Translations under genes and position numbers: made by a program
Shown here: in pieces, positions 9,015-19,387 of the stretch
Layout: each line of letters starts with the position of its first letter
Position numbering within the stretch: position 1 is the stretch's first letter
The notes under the pieces: model-generated
Seen by the model: only the letters and a program-made list of their open reading frames with translations
Told to the model about the DNA's origin: nothing
Databases searched by the model: none
NCBI GenBank assembly: GCA_037044905.1
Contig: JBAOKB010000077.1
Coordinates: 62,001 to 126,000 of the forward strand
From: Hortaea werneckii
Lineage: Eukaryota > Ascomycota > Dothideomycetes > Mycosphaerellales > Teratosphaeriaceae
DNA: 64,000 nucleotides
Reading direction: 5' to 3'

Positions 9015-12000
9015 TCAAACCTCACCACCATTTCCCTCCCCAATCAACCCCTCATAAACAAACCCATGCGCCTCCCAATCCACCCGTCGTACCCGCTCCA
9101 ACACATCAACCATAGCAGCCACATGCTGCGACAGCTCGCCTAGCCCGATGGAAGTCAGATTCTCGGTGGCGGAGGAAGCAGCGCGGACGCGTTCAGCGGA
9201 AGTCGTGGCCGAGAGACGGTTGAGGAGGTGGGTGCGGAGACGGTGGGAGAGGACTTTGAGGACGGGGTCGGTGAAGCGGGGGGATGGTGTGGTGCCGTTG
9301 CTCGAGGTGGGGGAGTTCGAGGAGGAAGAAGCCGAAGCCGAAGATGCCTGGGCGAAGAAACGGGCGATGGTGTTCTGGACTTGGAGTTTGGTGGCCGGGG
9401 GCATGTTATTGGCTGTTTCGAGGATGGCGAAAGCCTTATCGGCGGTCGAAGGCGTGGTATCAGCGCCGGCAGTATCATTGGTGTTGGAATCCGAGACGAA
9501 AGGTTCCTGTGAAAGGAGAGCCCACATCCGGCCCGCCTGCTGTTTCCATTGAGCGCGGACGTCGCGCTTCAGGAGGTTCTTGGCCGTGAGGAGGATAGCG
9601 CCAATGACGGTTGCTCGGACAGCTTGCTGTTTCAACACAGAAAATCGTTCGGCGTCGAGGTGGAGAGTCTCGGGCCATAGGTGATCTTCAAGCAAGGTCT
9701 GAGGGGATTGATCGAGCGCGAGTGAGACTAAGCCGTGAGCGTAGACCTTATTCGATTTAGGTCTGTCGAGCCGTAATCCTTCGGGATCTCTCCGATCAGC
9801 TTCGGCGTTGAGCTGATCTAGTGAACTCTTCCACCACCTTCTCGTGTTGCTCAGATCGATCTTGCCATTCCGGAGGTCCTGCTCGAAAGCTCGCCTCTCA
9901 TAACCAGCCGCCTCCTTAATCAGCATAGGCGCAGCATTCATGATCATGAAATTGGTGTAGTCCAAACTTAGCGAATCCACTGCCCGCAGGACCTTGAAAA
10001 GCTTGTTGATCATGGCATTTATCTGTTCCGCTTCTCCCATGTCTGAGCTTGTTTGCTGTAATTCTGCAGCCAACGCAGCTATTTCTTGATCTCGGAAAGG
10101 TGCGCAAAGCTTCGGTAGAATGTTGGCCATGAACTCGAAGAAGCCCTGGTAGCTGAAAATGCCAGCTTGACACTGTCTGCTGATGCTCTCCAGATCCAAA
10201 GTCTCGGAGATCAAGGTATGCATGCTGTTACCCGGCTTAAGCATACGCAGAAGCTTCTCTCGGACATTTTCCGCGGCACTGAGTGTCCATAGACCTCCTG
10301 AACCGTCCTCAAAGCCCTGACGCATGGCAGAGCAAATTGAGCGATAGAGGTCTTCTCTCAACGCCGCAGTCTCGGTAGAGTCAGCGAGTCGGTAGTCCTT
10401 ATCAATAGCCAATTCATGGGTCAAGACCCGATTGCTCGGCATAGGCGTGAAGAGCTTCTTTGTCACATCACTCGTATTCTCGGCGTGTCGGTCGGCATGA
10501 GCATCCCCTGAATCATTCAGCTCAACTGCAACATCAGCAGCGCCTCCAGTCGCGCCAGACCTTGGCTCATGTTGCGACGGTTCAACGCCTCTTGGCCGGA
10601 CTTCAGCAGCATTCCGACGTTTCGGCTTGCGCTTCCGACTTTCTCGAATGGCCTTCTTGATCAAGACATCTGCCCTGTCTGCCCCAGCCAGTTTCCGAAT
10701 CCTGGAAAGCAGCATGACTTGGTTGTCACGAATGCCTTGGGCGTAGTCGCTTGCCACCTCGCCTCTGGAATCGTCCTTAACAGTCTGCCAAATAGCATCC
10801 AGTTCTACAAAGGACGCCACCATGCCCTCGATGAGCACGGAGGAATCTTGCAGTCGCCATGCAGCAAACGCCGATGTGTATGATGAGTACGACTGCGACA
10901 GGGTTTCTAGCTGGGTTGCCGAAGGTGACCAGCTGTTCCAGTCTGCAAGGCGTGATAGCGTATTCTCGAAATTGGCGAGAAGGTCAGTGGCTTTTGACAG
11001 GACGTCCTGCTCCTGCGCTCCGTTGACATTCGTCAGAACAGCTGCGGGATGCGCTACCATGAGGAAAGCGCTGAGGAAGGTCCGAGTGTTCAGAGCAGCG
11101 TTCTCGTCGTTAGGCGTCTGTAAGCCTAGTTGCGTGAGGAGGCCGGTGGCAGCTGCGACCACATTGCTGTCCGCCAGTAGCGTCGTCATATCGTCAAAGG
11201 TCGTTTCACGTGAGGTGTTGAGATCAAGCTTGGTGAAAGCTGAGACTACTCCTCGTCGCCGGGACAGTCTCCATGCGCGCTGTATCCTGTAGGCAGCCGT
11301 TTCGTCGTCCAGAGGTTGCTTTGTGGGTGGCAAAACGGGCTCGGGGTCTTCATCGTCCAGCACAGCTTCTTCCGAGAAGACATCGTCGCTTATCTCATCC
11401 ACAACCGCAAGCTTCTTGGGGTTATCCGCGCTCTCTGCTCTCCTTGCCCGGCGTGCCTGTAGATTCCTCTGATATTCCTGTCTCCTCTTCTCGGCTTCAG
11501 CATGTCGCTCCTCCATCTCCAGTCTCTGTCGCGTCTCCTCGGCCAGCTTGCGCTCCTTGACTTCCTCAGCTATCCTTTTCGCTCGCGCCACTTCCTCTGC
11601 GCATGCGGCGGCGACTTTCGCTAGATATTTCTCCTTGGCAATCTGCGCCGCGAGTGCGCGCTCCTCAGACTTGCTGTCGCTCCCTCGCGGAGTCGCTTTG
11701 GCCAGAGCCGCACGCAGCCTGACCTGTTCCGCATGAGCCGCTCTATCAGCCAGTCTTGCTTTGCGCGACTCGATGATACTGGCGCGGCGCAAGTGCTGGG
11801 CGACATAGTGGCTCTGACAACCGGCGATGCTGGCCGAGCGCCTCGATGAGGTATGCGACTGGGCGGAGGATAGGCTGTTTCGGCGGGAGGAGGTGGCGGA
11901 CGACTTCCTGCGCAGACCGGCGCGGTTGCGGTAGAAACGAGCGGCGAGGTGGGCTGGCGGAGCGTAGACTTGGTCGTCGCCCGGAGAAGGAGTGTCGCTC

Positions 12001-12101
12001 ATGTTGACGTCGCTGAGATGATTCGGCTGGGCAGCTGGTGAGGCTTGCGCGCCTGAGTGAGAGTCTGCTGTCTCTCCTTCCAAGTCATTTGGCGCGGTCA
12101 T
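9015..12101 (-). CDS. Tcp11-domain protein (Sok1-like)
   Basis: Large intronless gene encoding 1028 residues with a C-terminal T-complex protein 11 domain. The yeast family member Sok1 is a high-copy suppressor of protein kinase A loss, so a role in cAMP/PKA-linked growth control is inferred. The first 110 residues are Ser/Arg-rich and disordered. Residues about 140-225 are Glu/Arg/Ala-rich and likely a coiled coil. An IQ-like motif (RIQRAWRLSRRR) lies near 270-285, suggesting calmodulin binding. The Tcp11 region spans about 550-1010 and includes the conserved helix segment DYTNFMIMNAAPML. The start is the first ATG of the frame, followed by acidic residues. The final ~100 nt are markedly G/T-rich compared with the rest of the gene. 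Divergent from the zinc-cluster regulator at 13173, with a 1.07-kb shared upstream region. Confidence 0.9.
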   Translation of the reverse strand: MTAPNDLEGETADSHSGAQASPAAQPNHLSDVNMSDTPSPGDDQVYAPPAHLAARFYRNRAGLRRKSSATSSRRNSLSSAQSHTSSRRSASIAGCQSHYVAQHLRRASIIESRKARLADRAAHAEQVRLRAALAKATPRGSDSKSEERALAAQIAKEKYLAKVAAACAEEVARAKRIAEEVKERKLAEETRQRLEMEERHAEAEKRRQEYQRNLQARRARRAESADNPKKLAVVDEISDDVFSEEAVLDDEDPEPVLPPTKQPLDDETAAYRIQRAWRLSRRRGVVSAFTKLDLNTSRETTFDDMTTLLADSNVVAAATGLLTQLGLQTPNDENAALNTRTFLSAFLMVAHPAAVLTNVNGAQEQDVLSKATDLLANFENTLSRLADWNSWSPSATQLETLSQSYSSYTSAFAAWRLQDSSVLIEGMVASFVELDAIWQTVKDDSRGEVASDYAQGIRDNQVMLLSRIRKLAGADRADVLIKKAIRESRKRKPKRRNAAEVRPRGVEPSQHEPRSGATGGAADVAVELNDSGDAHADRHAENTSDVTKKLFTPMPSNRVLTHELAIDKDYRLADSTETAALREDLYRSICSAMRQGFEDGSGGLWTLSAAENVREKLLRMLKPGNSMHTLISETLDLESISRQCQAGIFSYQGFFEFMANILPKLCAPFRDQEIAALAAELQQTSSDMGEAEQINAMINKLFKVLRAVDSLSLDYTNFMIMNAAPMLIKEAAGYERRAFEQDLRNGKIDLSNTRRWWKSSLDQLNAEADRRDPEGLRLDRPKSNKVYAHGLVSLALDQSPQTLLEDHLWPETLHLDAERFSVLKQQAVRATVIGAILLTAKNLLKRDVRAQWKQQAGRMWALLSQEPFVSDSNTNDTAGADTTPSTADKAFAILETANNMPPATKLQVQNTIARFFAQASSASASSSSNSPTSSNGTTPSPRFTDPVLKVLSHRLRTHLLNRLSATTSAERVRAASSATENLTSIGLGELSQHVAAMVDVLERVRRVDWEAHGFVYEGLIGEGNGGEV

Positions 12102-13172
12102 CGAAAGGGAAGCCGCTGCGGCCGTGGGTGAGAATTATAAGGTGTTGCAGTATGGTCTTGTCTGTCGCACGTCGCTTCTCTTGCACCGTCGATAACAATA
12201 GCGGCCGTAAATGGTTATTACCTACTGGTTCACCAAGGCGTCGCTTAGGTCTCTTAGGAGGCTGGTACTATCAGTAGTCGATCCGGGGAAGTAGCAGGTG
12301 GCTGATATAGTATGACGCTGAAACTGGGTGGCTAAGGTACTATGTACCCAAGGTTGGTCCCATGCTCATGTGTCGGCTTACGTGAGCTGTCAAGATACGA
12401 TACTGTATCCGATAAGCAAAGATCGTCTCATCGAGCGCCCGACCTCCTTCACCATTTCATCTCAGACTTGAGGTTTGTCAACTGGTGCAGAAGAGGTGAC
12501 AAGAAGCTTGAATTCCATGAGCAATAATAGGAAACGTCCCGTGGCAAGTCGACGGTATTTCGTTGCCTATAATTAGACTTTGCCTCTGCGTCGCCGCATG
12601 CGGTCGTCGATCACTCGCGTGGCAGGCATCGGGCTAACGTCCGATAAAGTACAGGCCAAAAAATATCTCGATGGCCCCGTTCCGTTTAAATAGGGCCCAT
12701 TGACATTCTGATCTCAAAGTCACCAAGACAATGTTGAATTAAGCAAGAGGACCTAGACGGCAACGAGTTGCAAAGGCCGGAGCATCGCTATGATCTGATA
12801 CCTGGAGCGGAACGAACTACTCTTTGTCTAGTGGCCTCGAGTGCGTGGATTGTGACCTTTCGCACGATGCGGGTGTATATACTAGAAACAACAGTCATTG
12901 TCAATTTGGATGTCCATTGACCCTATCTACACTGGTAACCTTCGCTCTCACGATATTGTTGGTGACACTGGTGAACTCGCAAATTGCCGTTCGACCCCGG
13001 ATTTACGGAATTGCCGCGCTCAGCGCAACGTTCAACCATGTGACCCCACGCCTTTCACGCCGCGGAGTCCACGGGGGGAGTCAAAACTTATTCCCGTTCT
13101 GTCATTCCAATAGGCGCATTGAGGCGGAAATACGGAGGAGACCTCAGTCGGGCACGTATCTCACACTCGGAT
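12102..13172. other. Divergent promoter region between the Tcp11-like and Zn2Cys6 genes
   Basis: 1.07 kb of non-coding sequence with no repeat or RNA gene seen. An open frame at 12824-13192 overlaps the regulator's start in another frame and shows no domain; it is treated as spurious. Confidence 0.6.
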
Positions 13173-15753
13173 ATGCGACAGTCCAGCGGTAGAGGGGCCA
13201 ACATCTCCAAAGCATGTGCGGATTCCTCTTACCAACACTTCAGATGGTCTTGAGCTGACTTGTTGCTTCCAAGGTGAGCAATGTCGTCGAAGAAAGATAC
13301 GCTGCAGTGGCGGTCAGCCATGCGTCTATTGTCAAGACCGCGCCCCTAGAGATTGTCTGTACCGTGTGAAGAACCGCGACAGACCGCGGAAAGTGACGGC
13401 GGAGCAACGTCAGCCTTCGCCCGCCCAAGACAATGCCTCCTCCAGTAGTCGGCGGGAGAAGCAGGATACGGATCGGCCTGTAAGTAAACGACATTGAATC
13501 GACGCCGTTCGCCAGGTGCCTCTATCACATCACTATATTGATGCAGGTCCATTTCTTTACTTCTCACCAAAGCTCCGTCAATGTCAAACAGGATTATAAG
13601 AATTCTGACCGCTTCCCGCAGGAGGAGCTAGACCGTGGCTTGACTGCTGTCCATCATCCGGGAATGGAAGATAGTACTCAACTCTTCTACGGACCGACCT
13701 CAAACTTCGCCTTCATTCAACAGATTCATAGAGGGGTACTGCTGAAAGCTGCCGAGAAGCAAGCGTCCAGTTCATCTAAGCAAACCAACGAAGGGTAAGT
13801 TGTAGAATCCCGCCTCTGTCAACCAAAGTATAGTACTAAGATACAAGCAGTAAGCGGGTGTTTTCTCTATCCCTGACCAAGTCTCAACTAAATCAATGAT
13901 GCAGACGTGCTCGACCAATTCGTCCAACGCTCGATATTCTTCGGCACACCATCCCGGATCGACCTCACCACTGGATCTCTAAACGACGTTTCCTACGCGG
14001 ATGCCCTAGCTTTAATAGCCAACTACAACACCACGACACACAATCTGCTCCCGTTCTTTGCCGAAGGCGAGCTGGAACAATTAGTTCGGGAACTCTACAG
14101 TGTGGAACCTTTATCAGCTCAGCCTTCGCAGAAAAGAGCTATTACCCTGGCAGTACTGGCCCTGGGCGCCTTATCGACACCTCGAACCAGTGTAGCGGAG
14201 GCATTCTACGCCCAGGCGAAAGTCTGCGCAGCGCCATTTGAGGATGCAGTCACCTTGACGATGATCCAGTTCTCACTGCTATGCGCCGACTACCAGTGTA
14301 ATCTAGGACGGCCGAACTCGGCTTATATGCAGCTAGGCGCAGCTTGTCGCCGGGCATTCGCTTTCGGGCTGCATAAAGAGGGAGCTACGAGTCGACTGCG
14401 GGAAGACGAGTTTAAGAAGAGACGGGTGACGATGTGGTGTCTGTACTTTTACGAGAGGCACGTGAGATACCTTCGTCAAGACAGTGCAACAAGGAACTGA
14501 CTGGGTCATCTAGATGGATCGCTCTCAGCCTTGGCCGCAAGTCCAGCCTCCAGATCGCAGACATTTCCAGCGGGCCCCTAGACGATCAATCGCTCGTTTC
14601 GTGTCTTGCACGTATGGCCAACATCGTCGAGCGTGATGTGGGAAGCATGTACGAAGGCGGTCCTCACACTCTGCAGGAGCTCTATCATGCTGCCGACAAA
14701 GCGCATCATAATCTGCGCGAGTTCGGGGAGACGCTGCGTATCGGGAGCAGGAATATGTTCCCTTCACTACCACCCGCCTGCGACAACATCGCCACACTCC
14801 AATTTCACAATCGTAAGTGGATAGTTCTTCCCATGCACTTCTCCTCTGACAAATGTCTAGTGTATTACCTCAGCATCCTCCTGATTTTCAGGCCGTTCCT
14901 CATCGCCGAATCTGCCCTGAGAACCAAGAGTTCCTCAGCTCTTGGTGAGATGTGGTTACGACAGGCATGCCGTTGCGCCATCGACGCCGCACAAGACTAC
15001 CTGGTCTTTGCGTCTGGACTGCTCAAATCATCCGACATCTGCAAGGTTGGCACACCTCCATCTATCTACCACATGTCCAATCACGACTAACCATTCATTT
15101 AACAGCGTCCAAGATATACAACCTTCTTCATCGAATCCTCCTGCGCCGTCTTACTCCACGACGTCCTCTCCCACCCATCCAAATACGCCTACCACCTCGA
15201 ATACATCCAACTCGCAACCGAAACCCTCGAATCAATGGTCCACGACGACCCAGTCCTCAACGCCCAACGCTCGATCCGCCGGATCCTCCAAGCCGTCGAA
15301 CGCGCCATCTCCGCGCCATCCCTCCCAACATCCGAAACCAACCCATCCGAATCCGCCTCCAGCACCGCAAATCCCCAGCCAACATCTAACCCCTCGGGAC
15401 CTGTATTCCCGAATCCCTACGGCCACGGCACAAGCGTACAGTTCCCCTCCCTGCAACCGCAAGCCCATCCGACCTCGGAAGACCTGATCTACCTTAGCGA
15501 CCGGTCCACCTCGGCGGGGATCTACGGGAACGTGAACGCGATGGCGGCACAGCAGGGCGGTGGCGGGTCTCAAGCAACGATGTCCAATCCTTCAGCATCC
15601 GCTGCTACTGGTGCAGGTGCAGGTGTCGGTGCTGGGGCTGGCGCAGCGGGCGGGGTAGCAGCACCCGATGCGCAGAATTTCTTCGACTTTGACGTTCTGG
15701 CGACGGATCTGTATAGTTTTTTCCCGCTGGATTTGTCGGTGCAGGGGATTTGA
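13173..15753 (+). CDS. Zn2Cys6 fungal transcription factor with seven exons
   Basis: Nuclear DNA-binding regulator. Proposed exons: 13173-13215, 13274-13479, 13547-13793, 13905-14457, 14514-14812, 14861-15045 and 15106-15753, summing to 726 residues in frame. The first exon encodes only 14 residues plus the T of the first zinc-ligand Cys. Splicing yields C15-X2-C18-X6-C25-X5-C31-X2-C34-X7-C42, a perfect zinc cluster followed by basic residues. The middle carries a fungal_trans-type domain; WCLYFYE joins RWIALSLGR across the fourth gap. The C-terminal 150 residues are Pro/Ser/Ala/Gly-rich and end in a hydrophobic Phe/Asp/Leu segment that may be an activation region. Exons 3 and 4 join in frame only through a twin intron (13794-13904). 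Exons 4 and 5 join in frame with a GC-AG intron (14458-14513). The intron at 14813-14860 is 48 nt, a multiple of three without a stop, so its retention would insert 16 residues. Target genes are unknown; the neighbouring GMC oxidoreductase is a candidate only by proximity. Confidence 0.85.
13794..13904 (+). other. Spliceosomal twin intron (stwintron, [D1,2] type)
   Basis: The inner intron 13795-13850 (56 nt) starts GTAAGT, carries TACTAAG at 13834-13840 and ends CAG. Its removal places G13794 next to TAAGC (13851-13855), creating a GTAAGC donor for an outer intron ending GATGCAG at 13904 (55 nt, with CTGAC inside). Only this two-step excision leaves exon 3 with one base (G) to pair with AC, giving Asp and the in-frame continuation VLDQFVQRS. 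A single intron 13795-13904 shifts the frame. Confidence 0.75.
14458..14513 (+). other. Probable GC-AG intron in the zinc-cluster regulator
   Basis: A 56-nt intron with donor AG|GCACGT, branch AACTGAC and acceptor ATCTAG. It joins YFYER to WIALSLGR in frame. The nearby GT at 14462 would shift the frame. A GT donor at 14443 keeps the frame but deletes five residues expected from the family. Confidence 0.55.
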
Positions 15754-16047
15754 GAATGGGGCAAGGGAAGGAAAGGGGAGGGGAGGGGAGGGTTGGGGCG
15801 AGATGCGTAATACGGAGAACGGCGATTATATATGTAAGAGGGAGAGGGGGGAAAAAAAAAAGGATGGAAAAATTTCTCTCAGGCTTGACAGGATGAGAAC
15901 GATAATGACTTCCTCTATATGCCTCGTTCTAATAAAATGGAATGGGGATACAGCAAACTTGCACGAAAAAAAAAAAAAATCTCAAAATTTCCATAGCTTC
16001 ATAATCGAATCCCAAGCTGAAACCACCCCCCTTCCCATCCACCCCTC

Positions 16048-18016
16048 TCACCCCCTCCCATCGCCACCACGGCGACCCTTCCCGCTCCCCACCCCATCAT
16101 CCCGCCTAATTCTCCTCGCCGCCCGATGCGCAACCGCATACACATCCGCCTGAATATGACACGTCGGCGTAGTAGGAAACGTACTCGAATCAACGACCCT
16201 CAACCCCTGCGTACCCCTAACCCTCCAATCCCCATCGACCACCTTCCCCAACGCCAGGGACCCGTGGGGATGATAGAACGTCTGCGCCGTCTGCTGGATA
16301 GCGTTCCACAGGTCCTCGTCGGTCGTGATGTCGGGTCCCGGGAAGACTTCGCGGAGGACGACGGGTTTCATGATCTCGGAGTGCAGGATCTTCCGGAGAG
16401 TTTTGTAGCCGTAGAGGATGGCGGCTTTGTCGCCGGGGGAGCCGAAGTAATTGCTTTGGATGAGAGGCGGGATGCGGAAGTCCGCGGAGGCGAGGCGGAG
16501 GGTGCCCGAGGCTTCGGGTTGGGCGAGGGCGACGAAGGGGGAGGCGATGGAGACGTTGGGGCTGTTGGGGACGAAGGCCGCGTTGACGTATTGGTAGAGG
16601 AGGTGGCCGCGGTCGGAGGGGAGGGAGGGGTGGAAGGAGGCGTTGACGGCGTGGAAGATTTCGTCGGGTACGCGGGCCATGGCGAAGGAGCCCGCGTCGT
16701 TGCGGGCTAGGAAGCCGGTGGAGTTGGTTTGGTACTCGGCTTCGGCCTGGGCGGTGAAGGTCGCGTTGTTGAGGTACTGCCAGATGCTTTCGACTTCGGA
16801 GGTGACTTCGACTTCGAGCACGGAGAAGTGGTGGTCCTTGAGGTTTTGGCCTACGGCGGGGGAGTCGTGGACAACGGGGATTCCGACTTCTTCGAGGTGG
16901 TCCTTCGGACCGACACCGGATAGCATGAGTAGTCGAGGGCTGCCAATAGCACCAGCAGTGAGGATAATCTCGCGGGCGGTAATAGTGTGAGACTCCTCGT
17001 TGTCAGGTCCTGTGTAATACGTGACATTCACCGCTCGTTTCCCGTCGAAACCAATCTTGCTCGCCCAGGCATTTTGTAGCATCTGGACATTCGGACGATC
17101 TGCCATTTGCCACCCATACGCCGGCAGTGCGTACGCGCGCGTGCGGTTCGACACACGGATACTCTCAGTGCTGTACGAGACACCAAGCCCGTGACCACTG
17201 TTCACATCACTGGAAAGGCCAATCAGCATCCTTGCTTTTCGCCGTACTACTAAAACCCTCCCCCCGGGCATCGACGACTTACATCTCAGGCAGATCCAGA
17301 CCCTCTTTCAGCGCCTCAAAAAAATACGGATCAAACCCACCCGTGGAAGCGAAACGGGAAACCTCCAACGGCCCATCCCCATAGGCATCCAGATCAACAA
17401 GCTGATCATATTGATCCGACGCGCCTGCAGCCCAATGCGTCGTAGCCCTAAAATCCTCCAACAGCGCCTCCCACCTCAACTCCTCATCGCCAGAGAGGTG
17501 AGCCCACTCGTCGAAAACCGAGGGAGCGCCGCGACAGTACTCCATATAGTTGACGGCGGAGCCGCCGCCCCAGGTGCGGCCTTGGTTGAGCACCGGCGTG
17601 CGGCCGTCTAGGTTCGCATCAGGCTGCGAGGTGAAGTTCCAGAAGAACTGGTTCGGGGTTGGGATAGAGTTGAAAGGGGCCAGGGCGGGGATGTTGATGG
17701 TCTCGGCGTTGGTGCCGTCGGGTCCGGCTTCGAGGAGGACTACGCTGACGCTTTCGTCTTGGGAGAGTTGTTCGGCGAGGACGAGGCCGGCTGGGCCGCC
17801 GCCTACTATGGCGTAGTCTACTACGTGATCCGGAGTGGGTGTCTGCTTATTCCCTTGTTGATTGTGTCGGCCGTTCCTGTGCCCAGGCGGCGTGTGATGG
17901 GGAGGAAAGTCGTGTTCATCTTGACTATGGCCATTTTGTCCAGGGCTCCACGAACCGCCACACTCGCCTAGAGTTAGTAGACAGGCGAGAGCCTTTACAC
18001 ATGAGAAGTGCCGCAT
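16048..18016 (-). CDS. Secreted GMC-family FAD oxidoreductase
   Basis: Glucose-methanol-choline family flavoprotein (aryl-alcohol oxidase or dehydrogenase-like), probably extracellular. Exons 18016-17283 and 17209-16048 flank a 73-nt intron (GTAAGT to CCAG) and encode 631 residues. The Met at 18016 begins a plausible signal peptide (MRHFSCVKALACLLTLG); an in-frame upstream Met at 18052 is possible. The FAD-binding motif GGGPAG is at residues 72-77. The second GMC signature is in TAGAIGSPRLLMLSG. The two C-terminal active-site segments read FYHPHGS and PTTPTCHIQADVY, each with the expected His. There are many N-glycosylation sequons (NFT, NVT, NAT, NVS, NAS), consistent with secretion. The N-terminal His/Gln/Pro-rich linker (residues 25-65) is unusual. 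Convergent with the zinc-cluster regulator. The substrate is not predictable from sequence. Confidence 0.9.
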
Positions 18017-19387
18017 CCTGAAGGCTCCTGTTGCGAAGACAAAGTGAAACAAAACTGAAACAGAAAGAAAAAAGAACCCACCTACTGTCCTCAGTAGAAG
18101 CTGAAGTACTGAAGTCAGATCAAACTTCTCATCTTAACGCGAGTCTTATGCAGCAAGTTGCAGCCATGAAGTGCCGAGCGACTACTGTCTGGACTGCTCT
18201 GCTGCTGCTGGCAACTACTACTACTGCAGTGGAGCGCATAGCGCCATGGCTTATAAGCTCAACGTGTTCTTGGGTCGTTCGAAGGGGAGAAGGGGGGAGC
18301 TGAGGTGATGAGGGGTTTGCCACAGGTATAGCTTGTAAAGTCAATTGTTTCTGGCCTCGATGATAGCAAATAATAACGACCGGTTCGGGATTGAGCCTCC
18401 ATTGCGCTGACCGCCGTTCGCGCCCATGATGCACCTAAACATATAGCGTCCAGGGACCGACGGGCTGATGATGAGAAGCGAAGACAGCGTGGGTGGGGGC
18501 AGAGGGGTGGGTCGTTGCTTTCCGCGTTTGCGGGATCCCGTCGGTTGATTTACGGTGGCAAGACCACCATGATGAAGAAAGCACTGCCAACTGAAAGAGC
18601 ATTGAAGCCATTCGCTCGCTTACTTCCCTCAAGCATAGAGTCTTTTCACTCTCCGTATATGCCCAGATGGATACCACGTTTCAATAACATCGAGTTCGAC
18701 GTGAGCCAGTTAAGCGGGGTTCTGAAATCACAAAATCAGAAAAAAGAAGAAGGAAAAAGGGGGAAACCCACCTCCCCGTCCCCTCGGCTCAAAAAGAGGA
18801 GATGTCGCCAAATTCGAAGAAAACAATATCTCAAGCAATGCTAGTGTGAGCAGAACTGTCTGCCTAGTTCGTTCGCCCCTTCATAACCCTCCATAAATCG
18901 TGCGAGAAAGACCACACCATCAGCCGGAAACGAGGCATTTCTCCCGCCCAAAGCTGTCCCTTACTACACATGCACCATTGGAACTTCTCGTCGTGGAGCA
19001 GTTAGAGATCGTCCTCATGGAAGAGCTTCACAAGCCGGAATCGAGAGCTCACAGGAACGTATGGTTGCAGGAAGTAAGCCGTGAAAGTCGGGGAAAGGAG
19101 AGAAAAGCAAGGAGAGTGGTCATTACTTCATTTGGCATTTCTTAATATTACACATCACAATCATCGGGAGCCCCACCGAGAGCCGAGAAAGAGCTCCCGT
19201 ATAACATCTCGCCCAGCGAGCCATGTTTGTTTCCGTCTTGTTGTTGCTTCATCATCCCTTCAATATAGTACGTAAAACGCCTCCCCCTTTCGTGAATTCA
19301 TTCGGACTACAGGGCACGAGCGGCAGTATACATGACGCCCCCACACAGCGTAAGCTGATACCTGCTTGTTCTGCGTCGAGGCAGACC
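18017..19387. other. Intergenic region; nothing convincing
   Basis: Upstream region of the GMC gene and 3' region of the Stf2-like gene. It contains a CTGCTG/ACTACT microsatellite-like patch near 18196-18225. Open frames of up to 109 codons show no domain. Confidence 0.55.

Noticed and set aside
13848..13849. A 2-nt micro-exon (CA) between two introns
   Set aside because: It also preserves the frame, but requires an implausibly small exon and a poor first acceptor; the stwintron model uses better sites.
13795..13904. A single conventional intron in the zinc-cluster regulator
   Set aside because: It leaves two bases at the donor side and shifts exon 4 out of the conserved VLDQFVQRS frame; the twin-intron model keeps it.
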